Shown here: positions 56,803-64,000 of the stretch, one piece after another
How the letters are laid out: each line of letters starts with the position of its first letter
Position numbering within the stretch: the stretch's first letter is position 1
Assembly: GCA_963969345.1 (NCBI GenBank)
Contig: OZ017767.1
Location: 8,150,739-8,214,738 of the forward strand
Source of the DNA: Turbatrix aceti
Taxonomy: Eukaryota > Nematoda > Chromadorea > Rhabditida > Panagrolaimidae
Direction: 5' to 3'
Length of the DNA stretch: 64,000 nucleotides
The notes under the pieces: model-generated
Seen by the model: the letters and a program-made list of their open reading frames with translations, nothing else
Told to the model about the DNA's origin: nothing
Databases searched by the model: none
Position numbers and translations under genes: made by a program

Positions 56803-59800
56803 CTAGTCATCATCCTCAATAAGTCGTATCTTGAGAAGGTACCGTAACCGGACTTGAGCCTCCTTGTACACGATGTATTCGTTATGGTGAAGTGAAATTG
56901 GCTCCTTGTCTTTTATCTTGATTGGTTTACCGATCGGAACAATGACACCGTCCGAAAGCGTGATATGCGTCTTAGGATCGGGAAACGTGCGACCTATTCC
57001 TAAAACAAAAATAAATGTCAGAAGCGAAACTCTCTATTTATTTTTAAAATTACCTTTGACAGCAGAACACCCGTTTTCGGGAGTTTTGATGAATTTTCCA
57101 CAGTTTAATTCCTGCAATTTTCCGAGTGCAACTTCAGAAAGGAGCAAGAGACCAATCGAATCTTGTGGCCTGCTACCCCAGGTCATAGAGAACTGCACGG
57201 ATTTGTTTACCATGTCGGCAAAATAAATGCCTTTGCCGAACATGTACCCATTGGGCGGAGCCTCGGGTGGGGCAATGCGAAGGCCTTTTGAAAGAATCCC
57301 GGCAAAGTTTGACAGTCGGGAGCCGTGCCAGAGAAGATTAATGTTTCCGATGTTTTTCATAAACGCTTCGCTTTCACCTTTTCGTGAGATGCCAAAAATC
57401 TGATCAATAACCAGTTTGCCTCTTACACGTGCGTGCATGGTTTCTGCGTACTTTACAATCATTTTGTAAGTTTCGGATTCAGGATCGAGCACTTCCATAT
57501 CGCAGCCAATTTTTTCGTAGTGCAGATCGATGGGATCTTTCTCGTCTAATGTCTGGGAATCTTTTTCGGCCTCCTTAATAATGCTGTACGCGATTTCAAG
57601 TTCCATGAGTTCGTCCAAAAGTCGGGATTTTTCCTTGACCAATTCGAGGTTGTCCAAAATGGGCGGAGCCACGTGGCCTGTATTGTGTGGAACAAGAGTG
57701 TAAAATTGGTTGGACAGATCAATGATTTTGGACCTTTCCACTTTGGCAGATTCCAAGACTTCTTCGATTTCCTTGAGTCGAGAGTACGCATTCAGGATCT
57801 GTCGATTGGACAGTTTGCCCAGAGGCATCTTTTTCGTGTCAATCTTCATTTCTTGCAGAGCCGTGTTCATGACGTGAATGTCGAGAATAGTACTAATCAA
57901 CTCCTGAACTGGCAAAGGCAGCTTTGATTTCGAAGTCGCAGGATCCAACTTCTCAGGAACCTTTGCATCCTGAACATCATTTTTTGTTATCCAAAATTCA
58001 ATTTTTTAATAAAAAAATCCAACTTTGCCGTCATGTTCGACCTCTAAATAATCAAAAAGTCCTGGTTTTTTCTCAAAGTCGGCACGATCGCACCATTTAT
58101 TTCCAGTTTTTTCAATGAATAGTCTATAAAATTTTTTTTTAATTTAAAAATTTTGCAAAATAAAAATAAATAAAATACTTACGTTCTGAAAGTACAAAGT
58201 GCACTTTGCAGATTTCTGCCCAAACTTTCCGTCTTGTGACCTCCCTGCGTCGTGCCAATTCTGCCCCATGCCCGGAAAAGATAGTATTCCTTAGAATGAT
58301 CGTTTTCGAAGAGTTGAAGCTTGTAATAAGCGTTTGTGTTTTGTGAAATATCAGTGTTGTGCAGAAATGCCTGGTGTACCACTTCTGGAATTTTTTTTTG
58401 TTTCAAAAAATAAAAGTTGATACAAAAAAAATAAAAACATTTTTTTTTGTGTTTTAGTAAACATACTTTTTTCATCGATGGAAACATGAGCTTCTTTGGC
58501 GAACTCAAACCTGGAATCGATAACACACCCATTTTTAACAATTTCAGATTTTTCGGCATTGTTATCGTCGCTGTTTTTGCGCTTTCTTTTTGATTTTTTA
58601 CCAACCGGTTCCGACAGCGTCGAAGAACTAAAAAAGATGTTTTGAGCAAAAATTATGTTTCAATGATTTTAAAAATGACAACTGGTCAATTTCACTGCTG
58701 TCGTTGGGGTAAGTGCGTTCATCGAGTGTTGGAAATTCTGAATATTTTGGATTTTGCTGAATGTAATCGGGAAGCTTAATTTTTGTCCGTTCAGGATTGC
58801 GATGAGTGTATTCGCAAAGAGTGTACCCCGAGATGTGTCCTGTGCAGCGGTAGGTGTGTTGTGCCGAACTGTAGAGCAACTGGCCTTTACATCTAGGACA
58901 CGGAACGGGAACGCCGAAAACAAAAAGATCCGCAAATTGGTCCAGAAGCTGAAATTACAATGTAAATATTATTTTTTCCGATAAAAAATTGATAATATTT
59001 TTTACCTTCGTTTTGTTACCTTTCAACATTTGTTGTAGTCCATGTTCTCTGAGAATGTACGAAATTTCGTTTCTTGATAACACCTTTTTTATCAGTTCTC
59101 TTGTCTCCCAAAGAATCTTGGATTGATTTTCGAGTTTCTTGATCAGTTCTGCTTCTTCCTTCTTTGCTCTTGCTTCTTCCGCTTTTTCACTCGCTGACTT
59201 TCGTTTTCTCGTCGGCTTTTTTTCTTCTTCTTTCTTGCCGAATATGGTCACTGCTTCTTCCTGTTTTTCTTTTTCGAGGTCATTGTACCCGTCCACGCTG
59301 AAAAAAACCGAATCCAAAAGTCAGGAGAAATGGGACAAACCTAGGAGCGTCGGTGATTATCCCGGATTCGATGCACCTGGGATGGTGGTACTTTGACTTG
59401 TAAAACACCCGAAGAGTACCTTTTTCGATTTTATCCTTGCATTTGAAACATTTTCCCGCTCGATTTGCAGCAATGTCAAATTTGGGAATTTCGTTCTTTG
59501 GAACAACTTTGGGTTGCGCTAAAAACAAATTTTTGGTCCTTTTGAAGCGAAAATGTTTTTTCACGAACCCAAAACTTCGGCCATGCGTTTCCGGATAAGT
59601 TCCTGGTCGTCCCACTTGAGACTCTCGATGCCACGGATATTGCCTTCTTTCAGGAGATCCGAATTGGCCTTCTTCCAGAAACAGTCAAAGTGGTACCTGC
59701 AACCAAACATTTTTTTATTTATGCACGTACATAACCCCCGGATGACTCACCAAGTGTCCTGCAGACCGTCAAAGAAGGGTGAACGCGTGCGCACGGACAT

Positions 59801-59920
59801 TCTGAACTCGTCTTTTTCAATCTTCTGTTTACAACTTTTGCACTTGGCTCGGCCGGTGATAGCATAATCGGTGCCAAAAGGAGGTTCCGCTTGAAACGGA
59901 TCCACCGCGGTTTCTTCCAT
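56803..59920 (-). CDS. PARP1-like gene E, full length, two zinc fingers
   Basis: Ten exons (minus): 59751-59920, 59569-59696, 59341-59518, 59006-59297, 58683-58948, 58467-58627, 58183-58384, 58024-58123, 57054-57969, 56803-56999; 869 residues in one frame. Zinc finger 1 (CKSC ... HFDC) and 2 (CFKC ... HPRC) bind DNA breaks. A Lys/Glu coiled segment follows (EKEKQEEAVTIFGKKEEEKK), then PADR1 (CPRC ... YRCTGHISGYTLCEY), WGR (FRAWGRIGTTQGG), regulatory helices (KLPLPVQELISTILD, KMPLGKLSNRQI) and ART: LLWHGSRLSNFAGIL (His about 714), GKGIYFADMV (Tyr about 748), HHNEYIVYKEAQV (Glu about 845). No BRCT lies between PADR1 and WGR, unlike human PARP1 (1014 residues). It would build poly(ADP-ribose) at DNA breaks. 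Confidence 0.95.
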
Positions 59921-60569
59921 TGGCGTTGATGTTTTTAGATTTTTTAGTGATTTGAACGAAACTAAAAAAAAGAGAAACTGCGACTGAAAAACAGCAACGC
60001 AACGCAGTGAAACGTTCGCGGAACGCGGAAGGGACAAAAATGGCTGACATGAGTGCTTTGCCCAAAGGCGTTTTTTTCGCGCAAAACACAAAGTAGAAAA
60101 TAAATAGTGTTTGAGCACTTGAAAAAAATGAGAACAACAATGTCATGTGTACTTTTTTTCAGCATTAGAAGGAGGATTAATAACGTTTCATATTTTGTAT
60201 GCATCATGTCAACGAGTATTCCATATGTAACATAAAAGTTTTCAAATTAGTTTTGCAAGTTTTCTGAATAAACCATGTTTGTAAATATTTAAAAAAAAAA
60301 CAATTTTTTTTTATGTATTCTTAAAATTTTTTTTTGATTTTTTATTGATGTTTGCAGTTTAGATAAACAACTTTAGATACACTACTTTAGTTGAACTATT
60401 TTTACATTGAAAGTTATTGTTAAAAAGAAATATTACAGAATATCAAAATCGATACAAAAATTTCGTAAAAAAGAAATTTAGTGTCCTTTTTTTATGCTTT
60501 TAAAAAATGTAATGCTTGTGATGCTTGTTTGCCACTCATGTCTTCATACCAGTGAAAATAAGCAGAGCT
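59921..60569. other. Spacer between PARP genes E and F
   Basis: A/T-rich; promoter of E at the left, 3' UTR of F at the right. No gene is seen. Confidence 0.45.
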
Positions 60570-63500
60570 CTAATGATTGTTGATAAGTCGAGTCTTGAGG
60601 AGGTACCGTAGTCGAACTTGAGCCTCGTTGTAAACAATGTACTCGTTGTAAAGCAGCGAAATTGGTTCTTTTTCTTTTAGTTTTGTCGGTTTTCCGATTG
60701 GAACTACGACACCGTCCGGCAGCGTAATATAAGTCTTGGGATTTGGAACGGTGCCTCCTTTTCCTAAAATACATAAGTTAGCCATAGGCTTTTCATCTTT
60801 TAATAAAAAACTGACCTTTGACAGCAGAACATCCGTTTTCGGGAGTTACGATGAATTTTCCAAAGTTTAATTCCTGTAATTTGCCAAGTGCAACTTCGGA
60901 GAGAAGCAAAAGACCAATTGACTCTTCCGGCCTAAAGCTCCATCCCATACAGTACTGCGCGGACTTTGAGACCATATCCGCAAAATATATGCCTTTGCCG
61001 AACAGGTATCCATTGGGCGGAGCCTCGGGTGGGGCAATTCGGAGACCTTTTGACAGAATCCCGGCAAAGTTGGACAGTCGGGAGCCGTGCCAGAGAAGAT
61101 TGATATTCCCGACGTCTTTCATGAACACCTCATCTTCCTTTTTCCGGGAAATGGCAAATATTTGGTCTATTTCGAGCTTAAATCCGGTGTGTGTGGGTGC
61201 ATGCGTGGTTTCTGCGTACTTTACAATCATTTTGTAAGTTTCAGATTCAGGATCGAGCACTTCCATATCGCAGCCAATTTTTTCGTAGTGCAGATCGATG
61301 GGATCTTTCTCTTCTAATGTCTGGGAATCTTTTTCGGCTTCCTTAATAATGCTGTACGCGATTTCAAGTTCCATGAGTTCGTCCAAAAGTCGGGATTTTT
61401 CCTTGACCAATTCGAGGTTGTCCAAAATGGGCGGAGCCACGTGGCCTGTATTGTGTGGAACAAGAGTGTAAAATTGGTTGGACAGATCAATGATTTTGGA
61501 TCTTTCCACTTTGGCAGATTCCAAGACTTCTTCGATTTCCTTGAGTCGAGAGTACGCATTCAGGATCTGTCGATTGGACAGTTTGCCCAGAGGCATCTTT
61601 TTTGTGTCAATCTTCATTTCTTGCAGAGCCGTGTTCATGACGTGAATGTCGAGAATCGTACTGATCAACTCCTGAACTGGCAACGGCAGCTTTGATTTCG
61701 AAGTCGCAGGATCCAACTTTTTAGGGCCTGCTGCGTCCTGGAAAAAAAAATTGGAAAAATACTTTTTTTTACATTTTTAACACAAACTTTGCCGTCATGT
61801 TCGACTTCCAAATAATCAAACTTTCCAGGTTCTTTTTTAAAGTTGGCTCGATGCTCCCAGTGATTATTGGTCTTTTCACGAAATATACTAAAAATTTCGG
61901 TGATTTGGTGAATAATTTTGCAAGTTACATAAAAAAAACTGACCGTTTAAAAGTATTAATTGCTCTGGTGAAATCAGATCCCATAACTTCTGTCTTGGTG
62001 CCTCCCTGGTTTGTTCCAATCCGGCCCCATGCCTTAAAGACGTAGTACCGCTTGGAAGCATCGTCTTCGAGCATTTGAAGTTTATAATATGAATTTGTGT
62101 TAGTTGAAACGACCGTGTTGTGCAGAAATGCCTGATACGCTACTTCTGAAATTTTAGATTGACGAACATTTTTGTATCCAAAATTATCTATACGCACTGT
62201 TTGCATCAACGTAAACATGGGCGTATTGAGCGTATTCGCATCTGGAATCGATGACACATCCGTTTTTGACAATTTCAGACTTTTCTTCGTTTTCGCTTTC
62301 TTTGCGTTTTCTCTTGGATTTTGGACCAGACGATATAAGCGTTAGAGCACTGAAAAAAAATAAGTAAAAAATTTAGAATCGGAATTCGTGCGCAACTCGT
62401 CAATTTTGTCGCTGTCCTTGGAGTAGGTTCTTTCATCGAGCGTTGGAATATTAATTTTGTCAGCCTTTTTTGTATATGCTAAAACTTCACTTGGAAGTTC
62501 GAATTTTGTTCTTTCCGGGTTCCGATGAGTATACTCGCAGGGCGTATATCCGGAAATGTGCCCGGTGCATCGATAAGTGTGCAGCGCGGGACTGTAGACC
62601 AACTGACCTTTGCACTCGGGACACGGAGCTGGCAGACCGAAAACAAAGAAGTCGGCAACGATATCCCGGCACTGAAATTGATATTATTTATGTGCTGTTA
62701 TTCGTTAGTGAAAAACAACATTTCTTACCTCATTTGGACCATTTTTTATCTGATCATTCAGGTTATACTTCCACATTGTGCTTGTAACTTCGGCGGGTGT
62801 CAAGAATTCTTTCATCTGTTCTTTTGCCTCCCAAAGGACCTTGGACTGATTTTCAAGTTTCTTGATCAGTTCTGCTTCTTCCTTCTTTGCTTTTGCTTCT
62901 TCCGCTTTTTCACTCGCTGACTTTCGTTTTCTCGTCGGCTTCTTTTCTTCTTCTTTCTTGCCGAATATGGTCACTGCTTCCTCCTGTTTTTCTTTTTCGA
63001 GGTAATTGTACCCGTCCACGCTGAAAAAAACCGAATCCAAAAGTTAGGAGTACTGGGACAAACCTAGGAGCGTCGGTGATTATCCCGGCTTCGATGCACC
63101 TGGGATGGTGGTACTTTGACTTGTAAAACACCCGAAGAGTACCTTTTTCGATTTTATCCTTGCATTTGAAACATTTTCCCGCTCGATTTGCAGCGATGTC
63201 AAATTTGGGAATTTCGTTCTTTGGAACAACTTTGAGTTGCGCTAAAAACACATTTTTGGTCCTTTTGAAGCGAAAATGTTTTTACACGAACCCAAAACTT
63301 CGGCCATGCGTTTCCGGATGAGTTCCTGGTCGTCCCACTTGAGACTCTCGATGCCACGGATATTGCCTTCTTTCAGGAGATCCGAATTGGCCTTCTTCCA
63401 GAAACAGTCAAAGTGGTACCTGCAATCAAACTTTTTTTGTTTATGCACGTACATAACCCCCGGATGACTCACCAAGTGTCCTGCAAGCCGTCAAAGAAGG

Positions 63501-63642
63501 GTGAACGCGTGCGCACAGACATTCTGAGCTCGTCTTTCTCAATCTTCTTTTTGCAGCCCTTGCACGAGGCCCGGGCGGTTTTGGCATACTCGGCACCAAA
63601 GGGGGGCTGCCCCTTAAATGGATCCGCCGCGGCTTCCGCCAT
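60570..63642 (-). CDS. PARP1-like gene F, full length, two zinc fingers
   Basis: Ten exons (minus): 63473-63642, 63292-63419, 63064-63241, 62729-63020, 62397-62671, 62198-62349, 61944-62145, 61788-61887, 60816-61737, 60570-60763; 870 residues in one frame. Same domain order as gene E: two zinc fingers (CKGC ... HFDC, CFKC ... HPRC), Lys/Glu-rich linker, PADR1, WGR (FKAWGRIGTNQGG), regulatory helices, ART with LLWHGSRLSNFAG, GKGIYFADMV and LLYNEYIVYNEAQV. The end matches PARP1's LLYNEYIVY particularly well. Parts are almost identical to E, others strongly diverged (end of exon 4; region just before the catalytic His), a mosaic suggestive of gene conversion. Likely a functional nuclear poly(ADP-ribose) polymerase. 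Confidence 0.95.
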
Positions 63643-64000
63643 AGGGTTTGATTTTCGGGGATTTTATAGAGGTGAGAGGTGAATCACACAACACTGAAAA
63701 AAAAGGAAAGTGCGACGACTGATGTGAAAAACAGCAAACAGAGCAAGCAACCAAAGCAACGCTTGGGGTTGGGCGGCTGGCTTTTGGTCGCTTGGTGCGT
63801 GCGTAAGTGACGTACACAGGCGCAGGGGAAACATGGCCAGGTGAGGAAAAATCTGGGGTTTGATAACAAAAATTATGGGTGCGGTAGAAGTAAACGGGAT
63901 TATCTGTTACGCATTTTTTATGGCTAGAAAAAAAGTTTTTTTTGATAAATCGTGGTAAAATTACAGCGAAGACAAAAAATTTATGTTGAGAAAACTGAAA
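63643..64000. other. Upstream region of PARP gene F
   Basis: Should hold the promoter of gene F. No further gene is recognised up to the window end. Confidence 0.4.

Noticed and set aside
1..64000. CRISPR arrays, operons, prokaryotic signals
   Set aside because: Genes have many spliceosomal introns; no regular direct repeat-spacer arrays or Shine-Dalgarno-driven gene strings are seen.

Overview
The window is eukaryotic nuclear DNA. Genes are split by many short, very A/T-rich introns with canonical GT–AG ends and T-run acceptors (TTTTCAG, TTTTTAG, TTTTGTAG). Intron style, compact spacing and gene content suggest an ecdysozoan, most likely a nematode; a tardigrade or other small invertebrate cannot be excluded from this sequence alone. 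Two runs of exactly 200 N (38123-38322 and 51191-51390) are scaffold gaps, and both cut into genes.

Left third (1-14 kb). The end of an RS-rich protein (+) is followed by an unrecognised three-exon gene (-). Then comes a near-perfect palindrome of about 5 kb (2313-7435) with almost no spacer. Each arm carries a secreted, membrane-anchored chymotrypsin-family protease gene; the left copy has lost its start. The outer edge of the right arm is the 3' end of an intact NDC80/HEC1 kinetochore gene (-, 7109-9980), so the left arm carries a stray piece of NDC80. A complete beta-glucuronidase gene (+, 10700-12787) follows.

Middle (14-36 kb). A 16-exon gene on the minus strand (14077-30473) encodes a USP9X/fat facets-type ubiquitin hydrolase of about 3200 residues. 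One of its introns carries the signature of intron birth by duplication. Next are a small secreted ZP-like protein, a VHL homologue and FCF1, the PIN-domain rRNA-processing factor. A 971-bp foldback element sits just upstream of FCF1.

Right half (36-64 kb). This is a young, rearranged cluster holding six PARP1-like genes or gene pieces (all minus), two complete FCF1 copies and one truncated one, a second full beta-glucuronidase, a 3' beta-glucuronidase fragment and a trace of another at a gap edge. The PARPs share PARP zinc finger(s), PADR1, WGR, the helical regulatory domain and an H-Y-E ART domain, but none has room for a BRCT. Two copies (56.8-63.6 kb) have two N-terminal zinc fingers; three have only one, and one lacks its N-terminus at a gap. 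One copy is split by a tRNA-derived SINE inside a coding exon. The cluster is loaded with small elements whose insertion can be read directly from target-site duplications or from empty paralogous sites: a solo LTR, hAT-, Harbinger- and Tc1/mariner-like MITEs, a SINE and large foldbacks.

The window does not encode one pathway. DNA-damage signalling (PARP1 family), ubiquitin editing (USP9X), hypoxia control (VHL), ribosome biogenesis (FCF1), chromosome segregation (NDC80) and glycan breakdown (beta-glucuronidase) sit side by side. The most notable part is the expanded, domain-shuffled and gene-converted PARP1-like family. Exon boundaries were read by eye and may be off by a base in places.
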